A DNA stretch of 64,000 nt from Odiellus spinosus (GCA_963920705.1 OY987237.1:16522601-16586600); one strand, 5' to 3'. Shown: positions 35,901-50,900, numbered from the stretch's first letter. Notes: generated by a model from the sequence alone, not told the origin. Numbers and translations are program-made.

Positions 35901-38900
35901 TCATTGGGCATAATTATAAATAGGAGCCCATAATTAGTACCAAGGGGGCCAATAATTAGCAATATGGAACATAATTAGAACTAGGGGGGGGGCGTAATTG
36001 GAAGCAAGGGGGCATAATTAGAACCAGGGGGCATAATTATAACCAGGGAGGGGGCCCAATAATTACAAATAAGGGGCCCAATAATTAGAAACAGGGGGTC
36101 CACTGGTTTTTATCATTGTTAAAGTAACGTGGATATTTTTAAAACTAAATTCTTGGCGTCTCATTCAACCATTTCTAGCTCTATTTTCTAATTTCGTTTA
36201 TAATTAAAGCGTCTTTGCAGAATAAAATGTAATCCGAGACGCGAAGTTACGTCAGTTGACCTCCTACTGGGTTAAGTTAACGAAGTCTGACTCGAGTAAG
36301 AGAGCGAGACTTAATTTATTGGCGCGAAAACCCTGGGCTTGGAATTTAAATAATAATCTAATCTCGTCTCGAGAAAAATAAATAAAGATATTTGAATCAG
36401 AGCGTAACCTTAAAGATTAAACGCGTATAAATTAAATTTAAATACGATTAATATTAAAAATAATTCATTCGTTAACGCGTTGATATTTAACAACGCCAGA
36501 TGTTTCTTAAATAAACCCGGGTTGTCTCGAAATTAATATCGCAAATTCAAATTCAGATTGAAAAAGACCTTCTCCGCCTTTGCTAGCGCTGCCAATTTGT
36601 TCTGGATTCTCAGGCACCCCAAATTCAAAGAGCCTTTATTTATACCGTTATTTCCGCGCACCTGGCGGATGTCAGCTATAGCTAACAACTTTTCAATTGA
36701 TGTAAAGCCATTTTGATATTAAAAAAACCCTCAAACCCCGCTAGGCGTAAATACCAACGTTATATTGTCAATTCGAGTATTAGCGAAAACAAAGCCGGGT
36801 TAGAAGTTACTCCAACGTTTTAACCACTTAAAGATAAATGGAGACCAACTTCTAGGGTACTGTTAATTCCCGTTGCTTTTAGACCGCAATTTTAATGAAA
36901 GTTACTTTTTTTTTTTTTATTACAAATGAAAGTTTTTTCCCAGACCCTAACGGGGAATAATGGTTTTTAAAGGAGTAATGAAGCGTTCGATTAAGAGAGC
37001 CGTTAAAATATTCCTATAAACTTAATTAAAATTCTAGGGCCTAATTTGTATCGTTAATTTACAGTTAATTATCGTTGCATGCCTTAAAAGTACTTCCTAA
37101 ACGGGGTGAATCGCTAGTTTTAAAAACATTGGGTGCTCCTGAAAATATCCGGGAAAATTCACTGTTAAACCCTGACGTCCGCGCTGGTCCGAGTTCTACC
37201 TTCACTGACAATGACGTCATTTATACAGGGTTTGAAGAATCCAGCTATGATTAATAATAATTTACTAAGTACCTTTATGGTCACGAGATGAAAAAAACCC
37301 GAGAAATAAAATAAAAGGGAAAATTTCACTATTTGCAATCATTTATTCCATTGATTTACGATGATTAGTATTTGTTACTAACTTACAATTTATACTATCA
37401 TTATTATATTATTATATTATTATTCAATAATAAAAATTTGTTCTTGGCCCGTTTCTTCTTGTTGACCACCATTTTCTTCCTCTTGCCCGCCATTTTCGTC
37501 TTCTTCGGCAACTTTTGAAGCGGGTAGACAGCGGTTAATTACGTCCATTAATTTTTGGATCTGGTCCTCGCTGAATCGGACCTCGCAATCCTCCACCGTG
37601 AGGAGCAGCTCCGCGACGTTAACTGGTCTCTGATTTATCATATTTTGTTTTTCGCCTTTGGTTAGGTTAAATTCCCTAATAGCGCGCGTAAAATCAAAGA
37701 CGGTTTCCCGAGTTTGATTAACGCACGGTGTCGACTCCAAATAGTTCATCGCCGACATGATAGCGAGTCTCTCCTTGGTCCCAATTTTGTCGCGACCCTT
37801 TTCCTGTCGTTCCTTTAGTATCGCCAAAACTTCGTGATTTAACAGCTGACCCGCGTTGTCATTTAAAATCTCCATGATTTGAACTCGAAGCCGCGCGTTA
37901 TATGATCAATAACTTCAAAGCGACGCGATAGCGATTCAGTCCACTCTGGCGTTTCGTACAATTTTTTGTAGATCAAAAAAGATCAGGGCAATGTCAAAAT
38001 AAACCGCTTGAAAAAACGCGTTGTTTTAAAAGTTGAAATTAGATGAAATTTTACGTCATTACGTCATACGATAAAGTTTTCGATAAAAAATTGTTTTAAC
38101 GCCGCGTTTTTTAAATAAATATATGGAAGATTTCGATTTTGGCCGAATATTTATTATCCTACACCAGTGACCCCGGAAGGTTATAATTTGACCTTTCCAA
38201 AAAGGTTAAAAACTGTTTCAAAATCTGTAATGTGAACGCGGCTATAGAGATTAAGAGCTTGAGTCGCCATCTAGATATACTTTTATAGTAAAACCCCGTT
38301 TCATTTAATCCCAATTTCTAATCCACGTGCCCTTGGATTAAATAACTTTGTCCAAAGTCTACCATATCATATCGGAGCCCTACTCTTCCAAAACAACGAT
38401 TTCTAACGCTTAACAAACGTTGTCTGCCTTATGGAGCGGGTTGAGACGTCATTGAACGCGTAGTTAATTAAACCCGATAAATAATTTTGCTTTCTTTGGG
38501 CCTCGGCTATTAAATATCACCCGTTGAAATTTTTGAATGATTTAGAAAGAGGTACACCTGTTTTAACGGATAAATAGAAAAAAATGCCCATTCTTTGGAT
38601 TTGGAATTTGAAATAATTAGTTTCAATGTTATCTTCAAGGACTGCTTGATTTCTATTTGGAGTTTAACACGGTGTATCAATCCGCCCCGTTTTTGGCTAG
38701 TTAACTTACTTCTTTATCTTTCGTCGAGGTTAAATAGGAGGAAAAAGGTTTGAATATTATTAATATGGGAAAAAATCGGCGACGCGGAACTGTCGACTTG
38801 GACGGTTTGATTTTCCCTCGCCGCCTACAACCACGACTGGATTTCGAGATTTTCTTTCAAAAGTTTCCGAGTAAAACTTACTTTAAAAAGCCATAAAAAC

Positions 38901-41900
38901 CAAATTCCAAATTACACTTTCTCAAACTAAACTTTCTCGTAAGAAAAATAAACAAAATATTTTTATTACGGTTTAAGTAAAAGGGAAGCAACGAAGCGAA
39001 AGAGGGGACATCGTACGATAGGCTTTCATCTTATTGGCTCATTTTCCCAAAAAGGATTTACCTAAAAGTTTCCAATATTTGAATATTTTCGCGGATTATT
39101 TCGGGAGATTGAAAAGAATTTATTTTACGTATGGATTTGTTTAGTCTTAACTACAAATATTGCTATTTTTTCGAATGGAGTCCGTGGTATCGGAATCAAC
39201 AGAGCGTGTCTTCGTTGATAGCCGATAGTAATAGACCCGCGCTATATCGAGAAGACCACCTTGAGTTATATTTAGGTAGGCGTTAAGAAAACTACCAAAA
39301 ATAAAATTGAAATAAAATTCCTCCCTCTTAGGAGCATGCGCGGTTATGTTTCAAATTAACTATAGAGTATTAGTCTAATAATAATCGAGAATGGGAAATT
39401 CTAACCAATTTATCGAATAATAGTTAATTCGCTTATATATAGTTAATAAATACAATAATAAGATATTAAAAATGCGCGGGCTAATCCACTAAATTGGGCT
39501 AATTAGTCCAAAATTGGGTTTAATAATCAACTTTTAGATTCAAATAATTATCGTTAACGTTTTAATTTAAATTCATTTTCGTCCGATTTTAAATAACATT
39601 TTTTTTTTGTTTGTATTGGCACTATTTTTCATGAAATAAATATTATTATTATTATTAAATTATTAATGGTTATAATAATTACGACGTTTAACCTCCAAAT
39701 TGTAACGAATATTTTCGATTAATAATTCTAGGCTCGGTTTGATATTTGATCTCCCAGCGGCATTAGCCCGCGGGCCGGGGGGTCGAGAGGTCAAACAACT
39801 TACGTATTTCAAACTCGTTATTGAAGGTTCGAGTAACTCACCAGGGTTAATTTCCAATTATTCTTATAACTCGGTAACTATCTGGAATAACTCTGTTTTA
39901 ATTAGCGAGAGGAGGCAGCGCCGTAAAATCCCCCCTCCCACATATATCCCTCACCGCGCGTAAATTAACCATTAATAATAAATAATTCAGAATGAATATA
40001 TACAAACTAGGTTTGAGCGTATGGAATATTCCAATTGATTCGTTAATTATATTAGACTGAAGGATTAAATTGTATTAAGAGACTCGCGTCTCATTATTAA
40101 AGTTCGGTAGGGTAGATTTATAATCCTCGGCTATGACGCGAGAATTCTCGCTTAACGAGTCGCGACCCCCTAATGACTTCGTTTTTATTCATTTTTATAA
40201 GACGAGTTCGCGTTAGAAACGTAAAATTCTATCGAAATGTAAAGACAAACCTTCAAATATTATTTATCATATTTATTTTGTAAATTATTTTCTCCCATTA
40301 AGCAACGGTTTTCAAAATGTCATAGAAAATAATCTCTTCGTCGGTTCACTATAAGAGTTTAAATACTACGCAATTTTACAGACTATCTCAATATTAACTG
40401 GAGAATAATAAATCTTCTTTTAAAAATTAATAAAGGCTTTAAAATGTTATAGAAAATAGTTTCGGCAGCGGTTCATAGTTTAAATACTATGGAATTTTAC
40501 AGACTATCTTAATCTTAACGGGAAGAAAGGGGTAATCTTGATTGAAAAACTGCGGTTATACTCGACTTCGAGATTATAAGAATTAACATACGGGGGATCT
40601 AAGAAACGTGGGCGTCTTGGTATACGGAGCGCGAACGGGCTAAGAATTGCGGCGTAAAATGAGATGTGTAGGGCTTTATTTTGACCCCCCACATTCGCGC
40701 AGCCCGAATTCCCGGGCAGAGCAGCGAGCAGATGTTTGGGCGGAGAGGTCATAGGACTCCGAGAATGAAGAAAAAGAGAGAGAGAATTCTTATATCTAGA
40801 TCTTAAAACCCCGAGTTTCCTTTTTGATTACAAGATGTAAATATTATTCTGGGTGGGTGAGATGCCGATTTAGACAAAAACCCTAGCAGCCGCTCTATCG
40901 CCCTCGTGGCTGCCGGATAACAGAATCCCTTATTCAAATACGCTAATTTAGTTCGTTTAAATGACGTCTTTAATATTTAGTTTAATTATATTATAACACT
41001 TTAAATTTTATTTTAATAATTTCCAAAACTGGGATAAAATCATTTTGTTCTAACATTGAACGAACAGCGCGATTAACTCGCGTGAGAAAAATCAAATTTT
41101 GTATTCTTCGAAGGTCGAACGTACAATAAAAAGTTATTTTTTCATTAAAGCTTTATCAAATATTTCCCTATGGTACCGCGAGCTCATTTTATTTTTTTAT
41201 TTTTTTTCTTTTTATTTTAAAGTAGGCTTAAAGTAAGCGTTCCGCGATAAAGCGGCGGAATTTTCTTTTAAAACCCTCGGGACATTCATTGCCGAGAGAA
41301 ATTAGAAAATGCTTCCAGCCAAATATTTCCCGACAAAATCGAACAACCCCCGGGGAATAATTATACAATCAATTCCACCAATTCTATCCGATAATATATT
41401 AATTAAAGTGAGCCCTCACGCGTGTTTTTCACGAACTTGAGTAGCATTTTCGGGTTGATCGTTAGAAAACTAAAACACATATTTTATAATCACCATTTTC
41501 GATGTTTTTAAAATTAAATTTCCCCGCTATACGACGTCGTGATTAAGGTCACGTGATGTCGATATTGTATCTAGAATACAGTTGATTCTCGCCAAGATTT
41601 GAGATCATTTTCGCTACCCTCTATATTCTAATTGGTTGAAAAGCGGCCAATAGCGATGAACCGGATGTAAGGAGACAAATTTAATAAATAAAACGAAAAA
41701 GCGAGAATTGTAAAATTGCCAAAGCCAGGTCTTCTACTCCTCTTCTTTTTACCCTCTATGATACTATGATATAACTAAAAATATAATTAGTTCCATTCGA
41801 ATTTAAAAAAAAAAAATGTGACAGCGTCACTTTAAGCGAAATCTATTGGATATTTATATATCTCTTGTCGAGTTTTTAAAGAAGGAGGAGGGGGGGGGGG

Positions 41901-44900
41901 CTTGTTCGGTACTTAGAACATTCTTAATTTGACTGGAGGCGGAATCCTTTATGATAGATTTTAATAATTTAAAGATGTCCGATAAGTTTTGGAAAAAAAA
42001 AAAATAATAATTACGTTTAACGAGGTTCCGTGTTAAATTAAAATTGTTTCCAAAATGTGTTTTTGCTTTATTAACTAAATTGAGTTTATTAGCGTGAAGA
42101 TATCGGGAGTAATTGACGTTTTTTTCTGTTTAAAAACTCGTAAATTGGTTAGGCTAATTAGGCCCGATTTCACACCCGCGTAATTTATGTACGATATTTT
42201 AATTTTAAATTATCCGTTCCCTTATTACTCGGATTTAAAATTCCACCTCTCATTTCTTACATTATTTTTCTTTAAAGGGATAAAAATAATTTTCCCTGAC
42301 CAAATTAAATATTTTACGCGAATTTATCGTGACGAGCTCCGCTCTTGGCAATTTCCACTTTTTATTTGATATACTTTATCAATCAGGGTCAGATGATAGT
42401 TTACGAGGAATTTGAGGAAAAAAACTTTAAATCTTTAGGCAAATATTTTCAGTTTATAATAATTAAGATTAATTACGTCAACCAATCATAAACAGCTCCT
42501 TGGCAGGTAACAAAACATTTAATTTCTCCGAACATTTGGGCTTATTTCCAAATTTCTTCAATTTTACCTGACCTTTAGAGGTCAATTTTTCAAGTTGCCT
42601 GACTTTTCCCTGACCATTTGGGCTCATTTTCAAATTCTCTGAATTTCCCCCGTACTTTTGGGTCAATTTCCAAATTCCTCGACTTTTCCCTGACCTTTTG
42701 GGCGAATTTCCAAATACCCTGAATTTTCCCAGACGTTTTGGGCCAATTTCCGAACCCTATTTTTTGCAGCAGAATCGTTAAAAACGCGCAATTTTTCCGC
42801 GTTCAACCTCCAATTAAGCAATTTAAATAGCGCGAGGTTTAAATTAAAAAGGTCAACCCCAGTTTACATTGGCTACGATGATAGACAGCTTATTTTACGG
42901 GTGAAATCGTATCGTAGAAATAGAAAGACTTAGCTTCGCGCCAATATTGAAGAATCCAAGTGATTCGCTGATTATTCAATTTTAATTTATACCACAAAAA
43001 TTTATTCCTTTTTTTTCTCGAAAATGAGCTTGTTAAAATTTTTTTCTCTCGAAATATCTGTGATTTAATGAGGTTTGGAATCTGTAAAGAATTTTTCGCA
43101 AACTACCTAAGATTGTTAAATCATTCTCGTTAATTTACGCTTGATTAATTTTTTTTTTTTTTTTTTTTGTACACGTAGTTTTTAGTTTTACACTAAATTG
43201 GCGTAACGTAAGAAAATTATCAATGACCTCGTAATATGTCTTTGTTAATTAGTTTTTCTCAAGTCAGGGTAGCCACGAGTCAGGGATAAGTCATTGAATT
43301 TGAAAATGAACCAAAAAAGTCAGGGAATTTTAAGATCTTTCGAGAAGCCAGGAATTTGCGATCATTATCAGCGGGAAAGATTCTCAGCTGACGGCGTGTC
43401 AGTTGTATAGATTAAAACAAAGATCCGCCTGCAGCAAAGTTTGGCGTACGTGTAGTATTAGCCTGTTTCGGTCAGGGAAAATCGGTGAAAAGGGTCAGGG
43501 AAAAACCCGCGAAAGTCAGGGAATCTGAATCTGAAAAAACTGTGGCAACCTGGATAGGCAAATTTATATCACGGAATTATTCAGAAAGCCGGAATAAAGG
43601 CGCCTTTTCAAAAATAACTTTTTCTTCGTGACTAAGGTTAAAAATCTAAAGTTACTTTTTTGGAACAAAATCTTGATTGAAAAAGTGTCTATATTTTGTC
43701 TGGGGGCTGTAATTAAGAATGGTACTCCTATAAGAGTGTATCAAAAAGTATCATTATGTCAATTTAAACTTTAATTTATAATATAATGCGAACCCATTCA
43801 CGCTCCGTCGAAATTTCTCTCCAATCATTTTTTCCCCCCTCGAATTTAAAGATGAACGACATACGCATCGTCTTACGAATAAAGGGAAGATGAAACGTAT
43901 TTCTAATACCGCGCATTAATATTATAAATACTCCCAGTTTGGTTAATTCATCATAAAATTTTAAGATAAATCAAAGCTTATCATCGGGAAATTTAATTAA
44001 CAAATTATTATTATTATTATTATTTTTATTTTTTCCTTTTCAATTTCCCTCGTGATTGAAATTGAAATTTGACGAATGTCATTACGTGATCTCGTTAAAA
44101 AAGCAAATAATCATGGGGGGGATAAAGTGGATTGGGGGCTAGACCCCGAGGCGCCGATATAAATAAGTTTTGAGAGTGAGATTTCGTTTTTCGTAAATTT
44201 GACACTTTCAATTTTGAAACATTCTCGAGAATTAATCTCCAATGAAAGACGCGTTGCTGTTTTGAAAGGAATCGCCCGCGAAACGATGGAGAGATTATCC
44301 TTATCAACGCGATTTTATATCCCAGCCTCGGATTTCATTTTTTAGGAACACGAGATCGCTCAATTGAAAATATTCTCACGAATGAAATAATGAAAGGCAA
44401 ACAAATTTAACGGCCATATTAATATCTTAAAGAAACAACTCGTAATGTAACGAAGTTGGGATTGGCGAGTGATTAATCTAGACCACAAAATATTTCAAAT
44501 CAACGCCTCCTTTATTTTATCAAAGACAGGGTTGCCACAGTTTTTTCAGATTCAAATTCCCTGACCTTTTCCAACGATTTTCCCTGACCGTTTCAATTAA
44601 TACAACCACTATTTTTAACCTTTTATTGTTTTATATAATCGCGTTGGCCAAACTTTGTTGCGGGCGTATCTTTGTTCTAATCTCTACAACTGACACGCCG
44701 TCAGCTGAGAATCTTTTCCGCGGATAATAATGGCAATTCCCTGGTTTTTTAAAATATATTTTAAAATTCTCTGACTTTTTTGTTCATTTTCAAATTCTCT
44801 GACTTTTCCCTGACCACCAAATAGTTAAAATCTTACAACTATACATATTTTACGAATTAAGTTAAAATAAACAATTAAAACTATGCGAATAGAGAGGGTC

Positions 44901-47900
44901 AAATTTATTTGACCACCACAAAATATAATGGTTTAATCCAGGATTTTATTCAAGGCACTGTTTCCCGGCTATCTATCGAGCAACCATCATCGGGGGTCTT
45001 TTTTAGTAAATCAATCGATACTTGGCTTCTTGGCGTCAAAGGGGAAGACCCCGGGAAGTTATCCCCCGTATTACGCGCGACCCACGCGGCTCCAACTTCC
45101 GGCCAAAAAAAGTAGGAACACGACCCAAAATATCTGGGCCGACTTTCCGGAGCCCAGCGCGGATTACACCCTCTCGCCCCCCTCCCTGTGGACCCTTTCA
45201 ACCAAAAATAATAGATATCTCTGGACTATACCCGAGGCAAGCGAGGCCAACTGACAAGCGTGTATCGAAGAACCCAGTTCTTTTTATCCACCGAAGAAGG
45301 ATGTCCGAAACGATGCTGGGTGACACGCTTATAGATAGTTGTTTTTGGAAGGAAATAAGATTTTCCAAGCTTGTATAAAGTTCGAAAGGACTAAGCGGGC
45401 AATACTACAGCGATTACGCTTAATCTTGGAAATCCCCGCCTTTGACAGAGAGTCTCTCGCGGCGAGAGTGATTAGCCCTTCGTTAAAGGATGGAACACAA
45501 ATTAGATAGATTGAAATGGATGTGGTATGGTCTAAGAAACTTCCGCGCAAAATTTTACCCAAAAATATTTGTTAGTTTTCCCGTAAAGATGATTTGAAAT
45601 TCGCCTTGAATTTCCTCGCGATTTATTTCCCGCCAATTTTGTAGTTCTATCTTTCGAGAAAAGCGCGCGAATTTCCTCGCGCGATAATCTCAATTTCATA
45701 ATTTATTCATTTTCTAAGAAAACGCGCCAAAATTCTCGCGATATTTTAATTTTTTTCCGCGTGGGGGATTTTATTTAAAATAGTAAATAGACTTCTAGCT
45801 TTCTCCTTGCAATATTTGTTGATGGTTGCCATCGTTACGGGTTTAAATGTACTAAAACTTTGCTTATATTGATATTTTCCGCTCTAAATATCCCTTTTTT
45901 TTCATATTTATCAGAGTGTCAGCCATTGAGAAACATATTCCCCCGGGGTTTATCTTCCATTGACCATCTTCTTTACAAAGTTTTCCTTCGGTTTTACCAT
46001 TTTATTCTTGAAGGGATCTTTCGGGAGATGTCCCGAAGATAAAATCGATCCGAAATGTCCACACATGGTTAAAAAGAGGAGATTTTTCTTCTAAAGATCG
46101 AACTCTAAGATTAGGTATAATTCCTGGAACCCTCTCCATTGCTTTACGCTTTCACCAAGCGAGGACTGAGCTAGCTAGCTAGATAAAGAGATCAAAAATT
46201 GGACGCCACGCGCTAAAATTTTACGAGGTCCTATAAAAGGAAGCCAAATTTTCCCGGGAAAGAATCAGGGACCCGATGAATCCCATCAGCCATAAATTGG
46301 AGATTCCCAAACCCCCCTTAAATAGTTTAAAGAAGCCCCTCGAATAGCCCACAGGGAATCGACAGAACCCCGCCTTTGGCCGTTTTAATTCCAACAAGAG
46401 GAATAATAGGCTATGCCGACTCCGTATATTTCCCCATTACATTATCGGACCCCTTATCTTATTCCGTAGTAAACTTGACAAAGGTCATTCTAAAAACCAA
46501 GTCCCATAAAATGAAACTTCTTTCATTTTAAAGGCTTCTTATTCCAAACCAATTTCGACGTCAATTTTCTAAAATGGCTATAAGCCTTACCACGTTTAAG
46601 GTTAAATATCATTGGGCCTTAGTCTAAATAGCGTCGCAAGCTTTCCAATGACCTTTCGTGAAAATGCTGGTAAAATAAAATATATTTGGGACGAGTTCCG
46701 AGATAAGAACGAAGCGCGTTCAGCGACAACCTATCGAAGCGACCGGTAGGCTACCGATTAATATATTTCGCGTAAACGCGGTATCTCCGGTACCAGTCGC
46801 TGATCGCGTCTTATATACAAAGTTTCAATTTTAAAAAGCATTTGAAATGTTCTTATAATAATAGTTTCCCAGCACTGCGTGAACCAAACCTTCTAATGAC
46901 GCGTGTCTTCTATAACAGAGATTTACCAAAACTTTACTACACGTTCGAACTAATAAAATGACCCAGTCGTATAGAAGCGTGTCAAAGGTCAGGGTGGTAT
47001 TTACGACACCGTGGCCCTCTCCCGTTACGATGGAAATATTTGTACCCCGGGCTAGAATGGAACCCTATACAGTCGCGTGACCCCCTTGACCTCGGGCCCC
47101 GGTGAATTAATATCTTCCATGGACAAAAAACCCAGCTATGGTGTTCCGATGAAAAAGAACTTGGAGAAGGGATATTTTTCCATCCTATTTGCGCCTTCTA
47201 AGAATTAATTAAGGTAAATTAAGTATTAACTGAACTCGCGAAGTAATACTTTCCTATATGTTTGCGGAGATTAATAAGCTTCGAACCTCGGCTTGGATAG
47301 CTATAAGTTTTAATCAAGTTGACCAAACAGCGCCGCGCACTTTCTGGTTGTAAATAAGTTAACAACCGAGAGTGGTCACTCGAGAAATAAATAACACGCG
47401 ATTCGTATATAAGACGGGTAATCGGAGTTTGTGGTTATTTGGCCGCCAAACTGTCCGATTCTTTTGGTCAGTTCCGAGAGCTAGTTTCTTCCAATTTATA
47501 TTTTTATATTTTTTTGCCCTAGTTATATTTAAGCTTCGTTCACGCACGCGTATCCCAATCGATTGTAGGTTGTTAAAGCCAATAGGTAATTGAAACTGGT
47601 TCCCGAAGCGGGCGCGACTGCTCTAGTACGAACGCGCGGCTAATGAGGTTTCGATTAATTTCAAAATAATCGATTCAGGGTATTAACTGATCAGAGTTCT
47701 AGCCCCTCGACCCGATTAAGTCAAACCTTCGCGCGACTCCTTGGGAACAAATACAAAGAGACCTCTTCTAGACTTAAGCAAACGTTAACCCCCTCTCCCC
47801 CCCCCCTCTATCAAACGCCGAAGACAAACGCTTTTCTAGATTTAATTCAATTTATGCCCGAAACTAGATCCCCGATATCACCGCGCGGGTTTCCTATTGT

Positions 47901-50900
47901 CCGAAACCAAGCTCGAAATTCTAAAGAGAGGCTGCGAATCGAAAAATCTATTAAACGATTAAAGGGAGAATGAAGCGGCCAACAACGAACAATTTTCTTA
48001 TCTACTACAATATAATCAAATAATACACTCAAAATATCATCCAACTATAAATGGAATGTCTTCTTTCTAATGGCGCAATCAGTTTATGCCTAGGAGATTT
48101 TTCGGCCATTTTAAGATAGGGTTATTTTTGGATTTTTGCTCGATTTGTATCAGTGGCGAAAGAATCTTTAACGAGTGGTTCGTGTCAATTTATTATTCTA
48201 AATTAATCTAGGGAATGTCTTCTTTGGAGATTTTAGCGAAATTATACGGCTATTTAAAGATAGGCGCTTAATTTCTACATTGGTTTTGTAACTTTTTTAC
48301 CAGATTATTAGCAATCTATTTAAACGACGAGGAATCTACTTTTCCGGCCGCTGCATTTTCCCTTTAAGGAAATCGTTTAATTATAATTTTCCCGAATCGT
48401 GTCACCATCCCTTCGCGAACCAAAATGAAATTTAAATATTTTCCATTTTGTTCTTTCGAGAAATTGAAAAGGTTGACATTTTTTTTTACTTCGTAGATCC
48501 GTAAGATTTATGGGGCAAGTTTTAAAGGTAGTTTCAATCTTAGAAGGAAACTAATCCGTTGGAAAGATAATCGGATATTTCTATAATAAAATTGATTCCT
48601 TCGAAGAAGGCCACTCTTTAGGATAATGGTATTTTTGTTGGCGTCGTTATTTGAAGAAAAAAAATTCGAAATTCGGTTGCGGGCGGAAAAGAGTCTTTTG
48701 TGACTAGTTTTTCATTGTTATTCATTGTCCGAGAACGAAGAAACGATGATACGGAGGCCTGGCGTTTTACGCGCGGCTCTACCGGGGTTTTAATTCCTCC
48801 CCTAATAAGGCTTCGTTGCTTCCCGAATTAAGGCGTAGACAGTCGACATTCCTGGATACGCGCCATCGCACCCGGAGTGCGACGGACAACGGACAATTTA
48901 ACCTCGATTTTACAACGTGGCTATAACCTACGTACCTATTTGATATAGTAATTAAGTATAGCTTTAATCGTGGTACAAACTCGAGCTGAAATTATCGTTT
49001 GACACTAAGAGCTATAGGGACATACTGTAGGCAGACACCCAACGTTGAATAAAATTTTCTACCTTATATAATTGCGAATTAATTAAACAGGAAGGTTTAA
49101 GTAGATTTCATCCACCAACCCTTAAGGTTTCGGTCATATTTATGATGATTTAAATACCACATCCAATCGTTAACTGCGCCACAAACTAATTTAAATGAAT
49201 TTAAAAATATTTACCTCGATAATATAAAAAGAAAAACATTTGAATTTTATCACGAAATTTCAAAGCAAATTCCTTTAGTCACACCTTACCAGGTTATTTA
49301 CAAAAGTTTTGTTAAAATTGGAGGTGTTATTAATGAATTAAAACCCAATTTAATTTATTAATCTACGCGCGTGTAATAATATTTCTAATATCCGATGTTG
49401 GGTCGCGATACGATTAATCCATTGACGAGTGTAATAAATATCACATCCATAGATAGATCCAATTCTTTTTTAAAAATATAATTATAGTTAAATACATAGC
49501 GTATAATAATAACGTCTATGTTTGAAGGGTGTCAATTTCAATCATAGGCCATACTATAATAATATTCTTGGAGGTCACGGCGTATCTTTGATACGTCGTT
49601 ACGCTCGCCATTTCGACCGCGGGACGTCAAGTTAATGACGGGATGCGTTCAATTAGGGCATAATCCGTATATCAGTCGAGATGGCCGGGAATATCTTAGA
49701 GAGTTCCTCTTATAATATAACTATAGCTACTAGGTCGGCCCATCCATACGTCACCGTTTATATCAACTACAATAGTTTCTCCCGGCATATTATAATCATT
49801 ACGTCTAAAGCCACGTTCACACTTGGACACTTTAGAAGCGGACTAAGCCTCGTGAACCGAAAACCCGTCTTCTCTCGAATCGATTTGATTGGATTTTTCG
49901 AAACTGCTTCGGGAACCAGTTTCGTACCGATTCGGTTTCAACAACCGATAGATGAAGCTACGATAAATCGATTTATAAATTAAACGCGTCAGGCTTAAAT
50001 CGATTCCTGGCGATTTGAATCGATCGGTTTGAAAGTTTCAAATCGAATTCGAGAGATTCTATTTCTATAGATCAAAGATCAACGCGGGAAACCGCGAAAT
50101 TGTATTATTTGACCTTTCCAAGACGGTTCAAATTGGTTTTAAAGTCTGTAACGAGTGTGAACGGGACTCGAGTGATATATCCTAACCAGTCGCTTCCCCC
50201 GTGAGAGATGATAAAGCTATCGTCGTGTTGAGAACGTTAAAAAGGAAGTATTCATTTGTAGATTTTCTCGGCATCTGTCCTTCTCCGTTCTCACCCGTTA
50301 TTAGTTAGTTGGTTCGTCTCTCTTTAACTCGCTAGCGATTTCCGCTTCCTATTTTCTCAAGCTTTTCAACGACGACTCCCAATAAAATCCCTCAATACAA
50401 ATGGGAGATTGGGAATGGAATTTTATAATTACTTCTATCAATGACTTAATTATTAATATTCAATTTAAGTTATTCGATTAAATTAACCAAAGTTTCGAAG
50501 CTAACTATAACAAAAAATTTCATACGAGAAATTTAAATGTGAAACGCGCGTTTCCCATTCGTTTCAAGGCGATTTTGGGATAGGGGCCCGAACAATGGGT
50601 CTCGAAACTGGTCCCCTCTGGGCTCGCGGTTCCCGAGAGAAAACGGGATTATCCCGAATCTCGTGGTATTAAATCTAAAAGGTTATTTTTTAAACGAGAA
50701 CATCTATTTGATCCGGTTCGTCTATGGACCCGAAATATTCGTGTTTTGGCCCTCAATGCTTAACAAGGATTGTTTGATATCTCGTCATTAACGAGTCTAC
50801 GTCCAATCACGTAGCGAGAAAATGGAGCGTTAATTCCGCCGATAGTTTTAACTACGAGATATTAATAGTTAAGCCTTCTTTTCGTGTTCGTTAAGCGATT

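Noticed and set aside
37420-37875. RPC9 frame as a dead retrocopy
   Set aside because: The frame is full length and intact, the family core is well kept, and an AATAAA follows; intronless structure alone is weak evidence.
45022-45378. 118-codon frame rich in Arg and Pro
   Set aside because: Three other frames are open over the same bases, indicating a stop-poor, GC-richer patch rather than a gene.
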